A DNA stretch of 64,000 bases, from the NCBI RefSeq assembly GCF_036884845.1, contig NZ_CP145732.1:5580001-5644000 (forward strand), read 5' to 3'. Both the position numbers and the translations under genes were made by a program. The notes beneath the pieces are model-generated. The model did not search any database and was not told the origin of the DNA. It saw only the letters and a program-made list of their open reading frames with translations. Position 1 is the stretch's first letter. Every line of letters begins with the position of its first letter. Shown here piece by piece: positions 16,675 through 25,198 of this stretch. Origin of the DNA: Pseudomonas sp. MAG733B (GTDB lineage Bacteria > Pseudomonadota > Gammaproteobacteria > Pseudomonadales > Pseudomonadaceae).

Positions 16675-16703
16675 ATGGATCTCCACAGTTCTCAAGATTC
16701 GTA

Positions 16704-17675
16704 TCAGTCTTCGAATTCGCGGCGTTCAGCTTCGATGGCTTCGGCGAGCGCCAGGGCTTCGGCTTCTTCGTCGCTTAACTCGGGCTCGGGTTTCGGCTGT
16801 TCCAGCGCGGCAACGGCGGCCAAGAGTTTTTCACGAGCCTCGGCCACGCCGAGAATGTCGTCTTCCTGCTCCGGTTCAATTTCCGGCTCAGGCTCGATTT
16901 GGGCAATTTCAGGTTCCGGCTCGATGTCCGGCTGTTCCGAATCAAACTCAGGCGCCACGCCGTCTCGCAACAGATCATCGAAATCGGTCTTGATCCCCTC
17001 TTCCATGCTGTCCAGTTCCAGCAACAGCGTATGGAAACTGGTCTCCTCCTTGGGCTCTTCCGGCTCGGCGCTGGCATCGGCCAACTCTTGCAGCGATGCC
17101 GGCACCGGCGCGTCGTCGAAATCGAGGACCGGGTCGGGTTCCAGCTCACGCAACTCCGCCAGCGGCGGCAGGTCGTCGAGGTTTTTCAGGTTGAAGTGAT
17201 CGAGAAACGCCTTGGTGGTGGCAAACATCGCCGGTTTACCCGGCACGTCGCGGTAGCCAACGATACGGATCCACTCGCGCTCCATCAGCGTCTTGACGAT
17301 CTGGCTGTTGACCGCCACGCCCCGCACATCTTCGATCTCGCCCCGAGTGATCGGCTGTCGGTAGGCGATCAAGGCGATGGTTTCGAGCATGGCACGCGAA
17401 TAGCGCTGCGGCCGCTCTTCCCACAAACGCCCGACCCACGGCGAAAACTTCTCGCGAATTTGCAGGCGATAGCCGGAAGCGACTTCCTTCAACTCGTACG
17501 CACGGCCATCGCAGGACTTGCCCAGAATGGTCAGGGCTTTCTTGAAAACCGCCGGCTCCGGGCGCTCGCCTTCTTCGAAGAGTTCGAACAGGCGCTCCAG
17601 GGATTGCGGTTTTCCCGAGGCCAACAGAAAGGCTTCAAGCAGTGGCGCCAGCTCGCGGGGTTCACTCAGGTTCAT
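16704..17675 (-). CDS. scpB: ScpB, chromosome segregation/condensation protein
   Basis: ScpB is the winged-helix kite subunit of the Smc-ScpAB condensin-like complex. The N-terminal ~190 residues carry the two winged-helix domains, with the typical stretch YSRAMLETIALIAYRQPITRGEIEDVRGVAVNSQIVKTL. The rest of the 323-aa protein is an acidic Glu/Pro/Asp-rich tail, longer than in Gram-positive ScpB but usual for Pseudomonas. The start codon is 11 nt after the scpA stop, consistent with one operon. Confidence 0.95.
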   Translation of the reverse strand: MNLSEPRELAPLLEAFLLASGKPQSLERLFELFEEGERPEPAVFKKALTILGKSCDGRAYELKEVASGYRLQIREKFSPWVGRLWEERPQRYSRAMLETIALIAYRQPITRGEIEDVRGVAVNSQIVKTLMEREWIRIVGYRDVPGKPAMFATTKAFLDHFNLKNLDDLPPLAELRELEPDPVLDFDDAPVPASLQELADASAEPEEPKEETSFHTLLLELDSMEEGIKTDFDDLLRDGVAPEFDSEQPDIEPEPEIAQIEPEPEIEPEQEDDILGVAEAREKLLAAVAALEQPKPEPELSDEEAEALALAEAIEAERREFED

Positions 17676-17686
17676 GATTCGACTCG

Positions 17687-18505
17687 TTATTCGGCTCGGG
17701 CTCGCACATGGATCGCGGCGAACGGCTCATTCTGCACCAGCTCGACCAAAGATTCCTTCACCAGTTCGAGGATCGCCATAAAGGTCACGACGACCCCCAG
17801 CTTCCCCTCTTCCGCGGTGAACAGCTCGACAAACGGCACAAAACCGCCGCCCTTGAGGCGTTCGAGTACTTCGCTCATGCGTTCGCGGGTGGACAGCGCC
17901 TCGCGGCTGACCTGGTGACTTTCGAACATGTCGCCACGGCGCAGCACCTCGGCCATGGACAGCAGCAGCTCCGACAGACGCACGTCCGGCAACAACTTGC
18001 GCGCGCGGGCCTCCGGGGCATCGAGCTTGGGCACCACCACGTCGCGACCGACACGGGTCAGGCCATCGATGCCTTCCGCAGCAGCCTTGAAGCGTTCGTA
18101 CTCCTGCAAGCGGCGGATCAGTTCGGCGCGCGGGTCCTCTTCCTCATCCTCGACGGTTTCGGCGCGGGGCAGCAGCATCCGCGACTTGATCTCGGCGAGC
18201 ATCGCGGCCATCACCAGGTACTCGGCGGCGAGTTCCAGGCGCACCGATTGCATCAACTCGACATAGCCCATGTACTGGCGGGTGATTTCCGCCACCGGGA
18301 TGTCGAGGATGTTGATGTTCTGTTTGCGGATCAGGTACAGCAGCAGATCGAGCGGGCCTTCGAAGGCTTCAAGAAAGACTTCCAATGCATCCGGCGGGAT
18401 ATACAGGTCAAGCGGCATTTCCATGACCGCCTGGCCATAGACCATGGCGAAGGGCAGCTCTTGCTGGGCTCCGGCCTGACTGTCGACGGGTTCTACTGCG
18501 GACAT
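17687..18505 (-). CDS. scpA: ScpA, condensin kleisin subunit
   Basis: ScpA bridges the Smc heads and binds ScpB. The 272-aa product contains the N-terminal kleisin signature FEGPLDLLLYLIRKQNINIL and MAAMLAEIKSRMLLPR, and a C-terminal winged helix. About 40 residues precede the core (MSAVEPVDSQAGAQQ...), so a later start is possible, but the ATG at 18505 abuts the yciO stop. It forms a compact run with yciO upstream and scpB downstream. Confidence 0.95.
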   Translation of the reverse strand: MSAVEPVDSQAGAQQELPFAMVYGQAVMEMPLDLYIPPDALEVFLEAFEGPLDLLLYLIRKQNINILDIPVAEITRQYMGYVELMQSVRLELAAEYLVMAAMLAEIKSRMLLPRAETVEDEEEDPRAELIRRLQEYERFKAAAEGIDGLTRVGRDVVVPKLDAPEARARKLLPDVRLSELLLSMAEVLRRGDMFESHQVSREALSTRERMSEVLERLKGGGFVPFVELFTAEEGKLGVVVTFMAILELVKESLVELVQNEPFAAIHVRARAE

Positions 18506-19135
18506 CTAGGCCTCGGCCATGAACGGCGCAGGGTCGCCGCAACCGACGCGGATCACTTCCGGTTCGCCATCGGCGAGGCTGATCACGGTGGACGCCTTGA
18601 TCCCGCCGAAACCGCCGTCGATGATCAGGTCGACCTGATGCTCCAGCAACTGGCGCATTTCATAGGGATCAAACATCGGGTCGGTTTCACCGGGCATGAT
18701 CAGGCTCACGCTCATCAACGGCTCGCCGAGTTGATCCAGCAGTGCCAGCGCGATCGGATGGCTCGGCACCCGCAGGCCGATGGTGCGCTTTTTCGGATGC
18801 AGCAACAGCCTCGGGACTTCGCGGGTGGCGTTGAGAATGAAGGTATACGGCCCCGGCAGATGGGCCTTGAGAATGCGGAAAGTGCCGGTGTCGATCTTGG
18901 CGAACAGACCCAGTTGCGACAGGTCGCTGCAGATCAGCGCGAAGTTGTGCTTGTCGTCCAGCCCACGCAAACGGCGCACACGTTCCACGGCGACCTTGTC
19001 ACCGATCTGGCAACCAATTGCGTAGGAGGAGTCCGTGGGATAAATCACCACCCCGCCACTGCGAATGATCTCGACAGCCTGTTTGATCAGGCGCGGTTGC
19101 GGGTTTTCCGGATGAATCTGGAAAAATTGACTCAC
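18506..19135 (-). CDS. yciO: YciO, Sua5/YrdC/YciO-family protein
   Basis: The best start is a GTG at 19135, giving (M)SQFFQIHPENPQPRLI, which aligns with the E. coli YciO N-terminus; length 209 aa. The family fold binds RNA and nucleotides; relatives TsaC/Sua5 make threonylcarbamoyl-AMP for tRNA t6A, while the YciO branch's role is less certain. Conserved motifs are YPTDSSYAIGC, KxHNFALICSDLS, GPYTFIL, KKRTIGLRVPSHP and the C-terminal GKPxTV-like IKASTVISL. An ATG at 19174 would overlap the rnm gene. The order rnm-yciO-scpA-scpB is conserved in gamma-proteobacteria. Confidence 0.88.
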   Translation of the reverse strand: MSQFFQIHPENPQPRLIKQAVEIIRSGGVVIYPTDSSYAIGCQIGDKVAVERVRRLRGLDDKHNFALICSDLSQLGLFAKIDTGTFRILKAHLPGPYTFILNATREVPRLLLHPKKRTIGLRVPSHPIALALLDQLGEPLMSVSLIMPGETDPMFDPYEMRQLLEHQVDLIIDGGFGGIKASTVISLADGEPEVIRVGCGDPAPFMAEA

Positions 19136-19148
19136 ATTCTCTACCTGT

Positions 19149-20030
19149 TCAGACGGCGGCAATAACTGTGTCATGTTTGAACCGACACCACAGGGGTGGC
19201 AGATCCTCCGGGAGCGGGCGGTACTCACCGATTTCCGACCACCCGCCTGGGCCATGGAAATCACTGCCGGCGCTGACCAGCAGACCGAACTCGCGGGCCA
19301 AAATGGCCAGGCTGCCCACTTGATCGGCAGGCTGATAACCATTGACCACTTCGATCGCGTGGCCCCCCGCTTGAATATAGTCGGCAATCAGGCGGCGACG
19401 CTTGCTGCGAGTAAATTCGTAATGCCAAGGATGGGCCAGACTGACCCAGGCCTTGGCTGCGCGCAGGGTTTCGACCGTGTCTTCCAGGGTCGGCCAGTGC
19501 TGCTTGACGTCCCCGAGCTTACCGGCGCCCAGCCATTTGCGAAATGCTTCGGCGCGATCCTTGACGAAACCTTCACGCACCATCCAGTCAGCGAAATGCG
19601 GGCGGGCAGGTGCGTTGCCGCTGTCGCCCAGTTCCTGCTGGATCTCGCGCGCGCCTTCCAGCGCGCCGGGCATGCCCTTCAACGCCAATTTGCGACTTAT
19701 TTCTTCGGACCGCAGCCAGCGGCCATCGTGCAATTTCGCAATCGCTTCGACCAACGGTGCGGCATTGACGTCGAAACCGTAGCCCAACACATGAATGGTC
19801 GCGCCGCCCCAGGTACAGGACAATTCGACGCCGTTGACCAGTTGCATCCCCAGCGCAATCGCCGCTTCCCGGGCTTCAGCGATGCCTTCGAGGGTGTCGT
19901 GATCGGTCAAGGCCAGGACTCGCACGCCTTTCTCGAACGCACGCGCAACCAGAACCGCAGGCGCCAGGGCGCCATCGGAGGCCGTGCTATGGCAGTGCAA
20001 ATCAACATTCACGGGGCTTTGTAACCTCAA
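19149..20030 (-). CDS. rnm: Rnm (RNase AM / TrpH, YciV), PHP-domain phosphoesterase
   Basis: A PHP-domain metallo-phosphoesterase. The E. coli homologue removes 5' extensions of rRNAs as a 5'-3' exonuclease and hydrolyses 3',5'-nucleoside bisphosphates. Metal-binding motifs are visible: [11 protein letters not shown] near the N-terminus, [22 protein letters not shown] in the middle, and SAGSDFHGP near the C-terminus. Length 293 aa with the ATG at 20030; a GTG at 20012 ((M)NVDLHCH) is a plausible alternative start. The gene is divergent from yciB with a 69-nt spacer and has yciO 13 nt downstream. Confidence 0.92.
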   Translation of the reverse strand: MRLQSPVNVDLHCHSTASDGALAPAVLVARAFEKGVRVLALTDHDTLEGIAEAREAAIALGMQLVNGVELSCTWGGATIHVLGYGFDVNAAPLVEAIAKLHDGRWLRSEEISRKLALKGMPGALEGAREIQQELGDSGNAPARPHFADWMVREGFVKDRAEAFRKWLGAGKLGDVKQHWPTLEDTVETLRAAKAWVSLAHPWHYEFTRSKRRRLIADYIQAGGHAIEVVNGYQPADQVGSLAILAREFGLLVSAGSDFHGPGGWSEIGEYRPLPEDLPPLWCRFKHDTVIAAV

Positions 20031-20099
20031 ATCAGCTGGCGCTATCGCGCGCCCATATGTTTGTTATTATGCCGCCACATCCTGCTTCTGGCTGCCACT

Positions 20100-20696
20100 G
20101 TGAAACAATTCATCGATTTCATCCCGCTCCTGCTGTTTTTCATCGTCTTCAAAATCGATCCACGGGTCGTCGACATTGCCGGCCACGAGGTAACTGTAGG
20201 CGGTATTTACAGCGCCACCGCGATGCTGATCATCAGTTCGCTGGTGGTCTACGGCACGCTGTTCATCAAACAGCGCAAGCTGGAGAAGAGCCAGTGGCTG
20301 ACCCTCGTCGCCTGCCTGGTCTTCGGCAGCCTGACCCTGGCCTTCCACAGCGAGACGTTCCTGAAATGGAAAGCCCCGGTGGTCAACTGGCTGTTCGCCC
20401 TGGGTTTCATCGGCAGCCACTTCATCGGTGACCGCCTGCTGATCAAGCGCATCATGGGCCACGCGCTGACCCTGCCGGACCCGGTCTGGACGCGCCTGAA
20501 CATCGCCTGGATCGTGTTTTTCCTGTTTTGCGGTGCCGCCAACCTGTTCGTCGCGTTCACCTTCCAGAGCTACTGGGTCGACTTCAAGGTCTTCGGCAGC
20601 CTGGGCATGACACTGATTTTCCTGGTCGGCCAGGGCATCTACCTATCCCGCCACCTGCACGATGCCGATACCACATCGCCAAAAACCGAGGACTGA
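20100..20696 (+). CDS. yciB: YciB, inner-membrane-spanning septation protein A
   Basis: A polytopic inner-membrane protein linked to cell envelope synthesis and septation. I choose the GTG at 20100 ((M)[17 protein letters not shown]) because the family begins with this sequence; upstream codons from 20061 are not conserved. The 198-aa product has 5-6 hydrophobic segments with [19 protein letters not shown] and [15 protein letters not shown], both characteristic. yciI follows after 1 nt, so the pair is an operon. Confidence 0.95.
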   Translation: MKQFIDFIPLLLFFIVFKIDPRVVDIAGHEVTVGGIYSATAMLIISSLVVYGTLFIKQRKLEKSQWLTLVACLVFGSLTLAFHSETFLKWKAPVVNWLFALGFIGSHFIGDRLLIKRIMGHALTLPDPVWTRLNIAWIVFFLFCGAANLFVAFTFQSYWVDFKVFGSLGMTLIFLVGQGIYLSRHLHDADTTSPKTED

Positions 20697-20697
20697 C

Positions 20698-20997
20698 ATG
20701 CTTTACGCAATCATTGCCACAGACGTCGCCAACTCCCTGGAAGCCCGCCTGGCCGCACGCCCGGCACACCTTGAGCGCCTGCAAGTGCTCAAAGGCGAAG
20801 GTCGCATCGTATTGGCCGGCCCGCACCCGGCGGTCGACAGCAATGATCCGGGCGCAGCGGGTTTCACCGGCAGCCTGATCGTCGCCGAATTCGACTCCCT
20901 GAGCGCCGCCCAGGCCTGGGCCGACGCCGATCCGTACATCGCGGCCGGCGTCTACGCCAACGTTTCGGTCAAGCCGTTCAAGCAAGTCCTTCCGTAA
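20698..20997 (+). CDS. yciI: YciI family protein
   Basis: A 99-aa YCII-domain protein with dimeric ferredoxin-like fold. It shows MLYAIIATD at the start, RPAHLERLQ with the conserved His, [13 protein letters not shown] and [10 protein letters not shown]. Some family members have weak hydrolase or dehalogenase-like activity, but E. coli YciI's role is unclear. The ATG is 1 nt after the yciB stop. A perfect 11-bp hairpin follows the gene. Confidence 0.93.
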   Translation: MLYAIIATDVANSLEARLAARPAHLERLQVLKGEGRIVLAGPHPAVDSNDPGAAGFTGSLIVAEFDSLSAAQAWADADPYIAAGVYANVSVKPFKQVLP

Positions 20998-21007
20998 TAT
21001 CCTCCCG

Positions 21008-21035
21008 CGCGATGAACCTTTAACGGTTCATCGCG
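21008..21035 (+). terminator. Hairpin after yciI
   Basis: CGCGATGAACC and GGTTCATCGCG are perfect 11-bp arms around a 6-nt loop, 10 nt past the yciI stop. No T-run follows, so it is a weak terminator or RNA-stabilising stem. Confidence 0.6.
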
Positions 21036-21108
21036 ATCTCAATCGCTCATTATTCTCGTTTGCCTGCCGACAACCTGCCAAATACCCGTATTGGAATCAG
21101 GAGTCGCG

Positions 21109-21522
21109 ATGCGCAAAGGTCCTTTGTGTCTGATGTTGGTCACGCTGTCGATCGTGGCCCCCGCCCACGGTGAAGAAAGCGCCGAGGGTGTCGGGTCGAC
21201 GCCTTTGTCCTTGAGTGCCGGCAGCCAGATCAACGAATTGCAGCAACGCTTGAAGGAAAGCGAGCGGCAACGAGAAGAACTGAACAAACAATTGCAGACT
21301 GCCGATGGCGAACGCGAGAGCGCCCAACTGACCCGGTTGCGCCAGGAGAACCAGCGTTTGAAGCTGCAACTCAAGGAAACCCAGGCCGGCAGTTCGATCC
21401 CGCGCTTGCTGACCGATCAGCAACAGTGGTTCGTCATTGGCGCCGGAGTTGCGCTAACGGCCCTGCTCTGCGGTATCTTCGCCAGTGGTGCAAGTCGAAA
21501 ACGTCGACAATGGCTAAATTGA
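21109..21522 (+). CDS. Exported coiled-coil membrane protein, YgiM-like without SH3 domain
   Basis: The start MRKGPLCLMLVT (21109) follows CAGGAG. The 137-aa product has a signal peptide (about 1-22, cleaved near AHG-EE), a long coiled coil (about 43-95, QINELQQRLKESERQREELN and similar heptads) and a C-terminal membrane helix WFVIGAGVALTALLCGIFA followed by SRKRRQW. This matches the C-terminal half of YgiM/TIGR04211 proteins, but the bacterial SH3 domain expected after the signal is missing. Pseudomonas homologues are sometimes mislabelled as translation initiation factor 2. It ends 7 nt before the response regulator gene, so it is probably part of the same operon. Function unknown. Confidence 0.75.
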   Translation: MRKGPLCLMLVTLSIVAPAHGEESAEGVGSTPLSLSAGSQINELQQRLKESERQREELNKQLQTADGERESAQLTRLRQENQRLKLQLKETQAGSSIPRLLTDQQQWFVIGAGVALTALLCGIFASGASRKRRQWLN

Positions 21523-21529
21523 GTGAGTC

Positions 21530-22207
21530 ATGAGCGAGCTGTTACTAATTGATGATGACCAGGAGCTGTGTGAGCTCCTGAGCAGTTGGCTGAGCCAGGA
21601 AGGCTTTCAGGTACGTGCCTGTCACGACGGCCAGAGCGCTCGTCGCGCGCTGGCCGAAACCTCTCCGGCAGCCGTCGTGCTGGATGTGATGCTGCCGGAC
21701 GGCAGCGGCCTGGAACTGCTCAAGCAGTTGCGCAGCGACCATCCGGATTTGCCGGTGCTGATGCTCTCGGCCCGGGGCGAACCTCTGGACCGCATCCTCG
21801 GCCTGGAACTGGGCGCCGACGATTACCTGGCCAAGCCGTGCGATCCACGGGAATTGACAGCCCGCCTGCGCGCCGTATTGCGGCGCAGTCATCCGGCGGC
21901 GGTGTCCAGCCAGTTGGAGCTGGGCGACCTGTGTTTCAGCCCGGTGCGCGGTGTGGTCAGCATCGACGAGCAAGAGTTTTCCCTCACCGTTTCCGAAAGC
22001 CGTTTGCTCGAAGCCCTGCTCAAGCAACCCGGCGAGCCGCTGGACAAACAGGAACTGGCGCAAATCGCCCTCGGCCGCAAGTTGACCCTCTACGACCGCA
22101 GCCTCGACATGCACGTCAGCAACCTGCGCAAGAAGATCGGCCCGCATCCTGATGGCCGCCCGCGCATCGTGGCCCTGCGTAGTCGCGGCTATTACTACAG
22201 CCTCTGA
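21530..22207 (+). CDS. cpxR: CpxR-like OmpR-family response regulator
   Basis: A 225-aa two-component regulator: receiver domain (1-115) with acidic pocket Asp8-Asp10, phosphorylation site Asp52 (VVLDVMLPDGSG) and the Lys of LAKPCDP, then a winged-helix DNA-binding domain (about 125-225) ending DMHVSNLRKKIG...RSRGYYYSL. The pairing with a Spy/CpxP-type periplasmic protein and a CpxA-like kinase downstream, and a GTAAA-N6-GTAAA site in front of that gene, support the Cpx assignment. A REP pair separates it from the next gene, so the kinase may have its own promoter. Confidence 0.87.
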   Translation: MSELLLIDDDQELCELLSSWLSQEGFQVRACHDGQSARRALAETSPAAVVLDVMLPDGSGLELLKQLRSDHPDLPVLMLSARGEPLDRILGLELGADDYLAKPCDPRELTARLRAVLRRSHPAAVSSQLELGDLCFSPVRGVVSIDEQEFSLTVSESRLLEALLKQPGEPLDKQELAQIALGRKLTLYDRSLDMHVSNLRKKIGPHPDGRPRIVALRSRGYYYSL

Positions 22208-22214
22208 ATCTTTC

Positions 22215-22293
22215 TGTAGGAGCTGCCGCAGGCTGCGATCTTTTGACTTTCGTTTAGAAGATCAAAAGATCGCAGCCTTCGGCAGCTCCTACA
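22215..22293. repeat. REP pair, family B
   Basis: TGTAGGAGCTGCCGCAGGCTG and its inverted partner around GATCTTTTGA/TCAAAAGATC form a long hairpin 8 nt after the cpxR stop. It can act as an mRNA stabiliser or terminator between cpxR and the cpxP-like gene. Confidence 0.88.
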
Positions 22294-22330
22294 CAGCCTG
22301 TAAGTTTTGTCAGGTCAGCCGAAAATCATG

Positions 22331-22346
22331 TTTACCAAAGCTTTAC
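22331..22346. promoter_or_regulatory. CpxR-type box before the cpxP-like gene
   Basis: The site reads TTTAC-N6-TTTAC on the plus strand, that is GTAAA-N6-GTAAA on the minus strand, matching the CpxR consensus of two direct GTAAA repeats with a short spacer. It lies ~85-100 bp upstream of the start at 22429, a plausible activator position. Confidence 0.65.
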
Positions 22347-22428
22347 GCTCCGCTGACCGCCGCTGACCTTGATCTCCGTAATCTGCACACATCCGGAACG
22401 TACCGGGAATGAGACAAGGAGATTCACC

Positions 22429-22878
22429 ATGCGCAAGACTCTTATCGCTCTGATGTTCGCCGCTGCCCTGCCGACCGTTGCCATGGCCATGCCTGAAGGC
22501 ACCGGACCGATGGGTGGCCCAATGGACGGTTCGCGCCATGGCGGTCAGATGCACGGCATGCACGGTAAAGGCCCCTACAGCCAGCTGGACCTGAGCCGCG
22601 AACAGCGCGAGCAGATCCGCAAGATCATGGGCGAGCAGATGCACGAGCGTAAGCAACTGGTCGACAAATACCTGGAGAAACTCTCCCCGGCCGACCAGAA
22701 AGCCATGAAAGACGAAATGGCCGCCAAGCATCAGAAAGCCGAAGCCGATGTGCGCGCCGTATTGAAACCGGATCAACAGAAGAAATTCGACGAGATCCAG
22801 AAAAAACAGGCTGAGCGTCGCGCCGAATGGGCAGAGTTCAAGGCCTGGAAAGCGCAACAACCGCAAAAAGCGCAATAA
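22429..22878 (+). CDS. Spy/CpxP-family periplasmic protein (LTXXQ)
   Basis: A 149-aa periplasmic protein with a signal peptide (1-20, ending AMA), a Met/His/Gly-rich linker (PMGGPMDGSRHGGQMHGMHG) that could bind metal, and an all-helical Spy/CpxP domain. The LTxxQ-type motifs appear as LDLSREQREQI (near residue 55) and LKPDQQKKFDEI (near 113). CpxP inhibits CpxA in E. coli and Spy is a chaperone. Placement between cpxR and cpxA genes suggests the inhibitor role, but the family does not decide. A terminator follows immediately. Confidence 0.88.
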   Translation: MRKTLIALMFAAALPTVAMAMPEGTGPMGGPMDGSRHGGQMHGMHGKGPYSQLDLSREQREQIRKIMGEQMHERKQLVDKYLEKLSPADQKAMKDEMAAKHQKAEADVRAVLKPDQQKKFDEIQKKQAERRAEWAEFKAWKAQQPQKAQ

Positions 22879-22891
22879 TGCGCTGACCCCG

Positions 22892-22928
22892 GACCCAACG
22901 GCTGAACACCGTTGGGTCTTATGTTTTT
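22892..22928 (+). terminator. Intrinsic terminator after the cpxP-like gene
   Basis: GACCCAACGG and CCGTTGGGTC pair perfectly around a 7-nt loop, followed by TTATGTTTTT, 14 nt past the stop. Confidence 0.88.
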
Positions 22929-22935
22929 GATCTAA

Positions 22936-23025
22936 TGTGGGAGCGGGCTTGCTCGCGAAGGCGGTGTGTCAGTCGACAAATGCTTCAAATGGCACACAGC
23001 CTTCGCGAGCAAGCCCGCTCCCACA
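22936..23025. repeat. REPIN, family A
   Basis: Inverted arms beginning TGTGGGAGCGGGCTTGCTCG around a ~40-nt spacer, directly after the terminator and 29 nt before the kinase start. The kinase promoter, if separate, must lie in or around it. Confidence 0.93.
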
Positions 23026-23053
23026 CTGATCTGTGTTTTATTGAGGATTTTCC

Positions 23054-24397
23054 GTGCGTTCACTGTTCTGGCGTATCCTGGCCAGCTTCTGGCTGGCCAT
23101 CGCTCTGGTTGCAGGGCTGTCCATATTGCTCGGGCACATGCTCAACCAGGATGCATGGATTCTCAGCCGCCATCCGGGCCTCAACACCCTGGCCGAACAG
23201 TGGACGCAAACCTACGAAGCCCAAGGCGAAGTAGACGCCCAGGACCTGCTGGAACAACGCAAGCGCCAGTATCACATCGACGTCCAGGTGCTCAACGAGA
23301 GCGGTGACCCGGTGGTGCGCGGCACCTTTCCGCGCCGCGCCGCAGCCTTCGAAGCGCGGCAGAACAACGACGACCGACGCCTGCCATGGCGACGCCTGAC
23401 CGACGAATACACCAGCGAAAAAACCGGCGACACCTACCTGTTCATCTACCGGATACCCCACCCAGAACTCAACGCCTGGCACCGCGAAAGCCTGCTCTGG
23501 CCGCTGAGTGCATTGGGCATTGCCTTGGTGGTGCTGACCCTGTTCAGCCTGCTGGTGACCTTCTCTATCACCCGCCCTCTCAGCCGTTTACGCGGCGCGG
23601 TGCATGATCTGGGGCAAACCACATATCAACAGAACAGCCTGATCAAACTGGCCAACCGGCGCGATGAATTCGGGGTACTGGCCAACGACTTCAACCGCAT
23701 GGGTTCGCGCCTGCAAAGCCTGATCGGTAGCCAACGTCAGCTGCTGCGAGACGTCTCCCACGAACTGCGCTCCCCGCTTGCCCGGTTGCGCATCGCCCTC
23801 GCACTGGCCGAACGGGCCACGCCTGAGGAACGGGAAAAACTCTGGCCGCGCCTCACCCGCGAGTGCGACCGGCTCGAAGCGCTGATCAGTGAAATCCTGG
23901 TACTGGCGCGGGTCGATGCCGACAACGCAAGCGCCGAAGAGGTGGACCTGAACTCGCTGCTCAATACCCTGCAAAAAGATGCGCAATTGGGTTCGCCGGA
24001 TCAACTGGTCCATCTCGAAGCCGAGGCGCAACTGAGTCTCAAGGGCTGGCCGACCATGATCGAGCGCGCCGTCGACAACCTGCTGCGCAATGCCCAACGC
24101 TTCAATCCGGTCGGCGGTCTGCCGATTGAAATGCAGGCGTTGCGTAATGGCGAACGGATCGTGGTGAGCGTGCGTGATCATGGGCCGGGGGTCGACGCGG
24201 AACATTTGAACCAGCTCGGCGAGCCGTTCTACCGTGCGCCGGGGCAGACAGCGGCCGGGCATGGCCTGGGCCTGGCGATTGCCCGGCGTGCGGCCGAGCG
24301 CCATGGCGGGAATCTGGTGCTGGCCAATCACCCGGAGGGCGGGTTTATTGCCAGTCTGGAATTGCCGTTGGTGCCGGGGGCCGTCGTTTCGCCGTAA
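23054..24397 (+). CDS. cpxA: CpxA-like sensor histidine kinase
   Basis: A 447-aa inner-membrane kinase with GTG start ((M)RSLFWRILASFWLAI) 8 nt after GAGG. TM1 (about 8-28), a periplasmic domain of ~115 residues, TM2 (about 150-172), HAMP (173-225), a dimerisation helix with phosphoacceptor His236 in RDVSHELRSPLARL, and an ATPase domain with N box DNLLRNAQRF, DHGPGVD and GHGLGLAIARR. The FWLAI start and short loop are CpxA-like. It should phosphorylate the response regulator at 21530. Two REP structures and the cpxP-like gene lie between the partners. Confidence 0.87.
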   Translation: MRSLFWRILASFWLAIALVAGLSILLGHMLNQDAWILSRHPGLNTLAEQWTQTYEAQGEVDAQDLLEQRKRQYHIDVQVLNESGDPVVRGTFPRRAAAFEARQNNDDRRLPWRRLTDEYTSEKTGDTYLFIYRIPHPELNAWHRESLLWPLSALGIALVVLTLFSLLVTFSITRPLSRLRGAVHDLGQTTYQQNSLIKLANRRDEFGVLANDFNRMGSRLQSLIGSQRQLLRDVSHELRSPLARLRIALALAERATPEEREKLWPRLTRECDRLEALISEILVLARVDADNASAEEVDLNSLLNTLQKDAQLGSPDQLVHLEAEAQLSLKGWPTMIERAVDNLLRNAQRFNPVGGLPIEMQALRNGERIVVSVRDHGPGVDAEHLNQLGEPFYRAPGQTAAGHGLGLAIARRAAERHGGNLVLANHPEGGFIASLELPLVPGAVVSP

Positions 24398-24410
24398 AAA
24401 TGGGGTGATG

Positions 24411-24508
24411 CAAAAAGATCGCAGCCTCGTTTCACTCGACAGCTCCTACAGGCGTACACAAAACCTTGCAGGAGCTGTCGAGTGAAACGAGGCTGCGATC
24501 TTTTGATC
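24411..24508. repeat. REP pair, family B, between cpxA and a nitroreductase gene
   Basis: A long, nearly perfect inverted repeat (AAAAGATCGCAGCCTCGTTT with AAACGAGGCTGCGATCTTTT) around ~30 nt; each arm exceeds 35 bp including GACAGCTCCT. It ends 1-2 nt from the convergent gene's stop and may terminate from both sides. Confidence 0.9.
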
Positions 24509-24509
24509 T

Positions 24510-25076
24510 TCAGGCCTTACCGGGCCAGGCGCTGACGAATTCGGCCAGATCGACTTTCTCCGCCACTCGCGGTTCCTTCTGTGGTGTGCCGAGGTACAGG
24601 AAGGCAATCACCTCCTCACCTTCTGCCAACCCCAGCCCCTTGGCCACGTGCGGCGAATAAGCCAGATCCCCGGTGCGCCATACCGCGCCAATCCCTTGCG
24701 CATAGGCCGCCAGCAAAATCCCGTGGGCCGCGCAACCTGCCGCCAGCAATTGCTCGGACTTCGGATACTTGGCGTGGTCCTGCACCTTAGCGATCACGAC
24801 CACCACCAACGGCGCCCGCAGCGGTCCGTTACGCGCCTTGTCGATGGCCGCTTCGGTGACTTCGCTGTCCTGCTGCTTCGCCGCCTCGGCCAGCAACTCG
24901 CCCATTTGCTCACGCGCCTCGCCTTCGACGGTGAGGAACCGCCAAGGCTGCAAATGACCGTGATCCGGTGCGCGCATGGCGGCGGCAAACAGCACTTCGC
25001 GCTGTGCCTGGGACGGTGCCGGCTCAATCAGGCGCGGGACGGAAACACGGTTGAGCAAAACGTCGAGAGCCTGCAT
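24510..25076 (-). CDS. Nitroreductase family protein, YdjA-like
   Basis: A 188-aa cytoplasmic FMN-dependent reductase. Conserved pieces are the N-terminal RVSVPRL, the phosphate-contacting AAMRAPDHGHLQPWRF, and GCAAHGILLAAYAQGIGAVWRTG, as in E. coli YdjA, a minimal nitroreductase of unknown physiological substrate. The gene is monocistronic, convergent with cpxA and divergent from trkH. No anomalies seen. Confidence 0.9.
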   Translation of the reverse strand: MQALDVLLNRVSVPRLIEPAPSQAQREVLFAAAMRAPDHGHLQPWRFLTVEGEAREQMGELLAEAAKQQDSEVTEAAIDKARNGPLRAPLVVVVIAKVQDHAKYPKSEQLLAAGCAAHGILLAAYAQGIGAVWRTGDLAYSPHVAKGLGLAEGEEVIAFLYLGTPQKEPRVAEKVDLAEFVSAWPGKA

Positions 25077-25198
25077 CGGCCACCTCCAGAAAAATTTGTG
25101 CGGCTATTCTAGCTGTAACCGCGAGGGCAGTGCCGGTTTACATGCCCTGCCCCGCAGGTAGAATGGCGCCCTTCCCTATTTCAGCCCGAGCGGACTTC

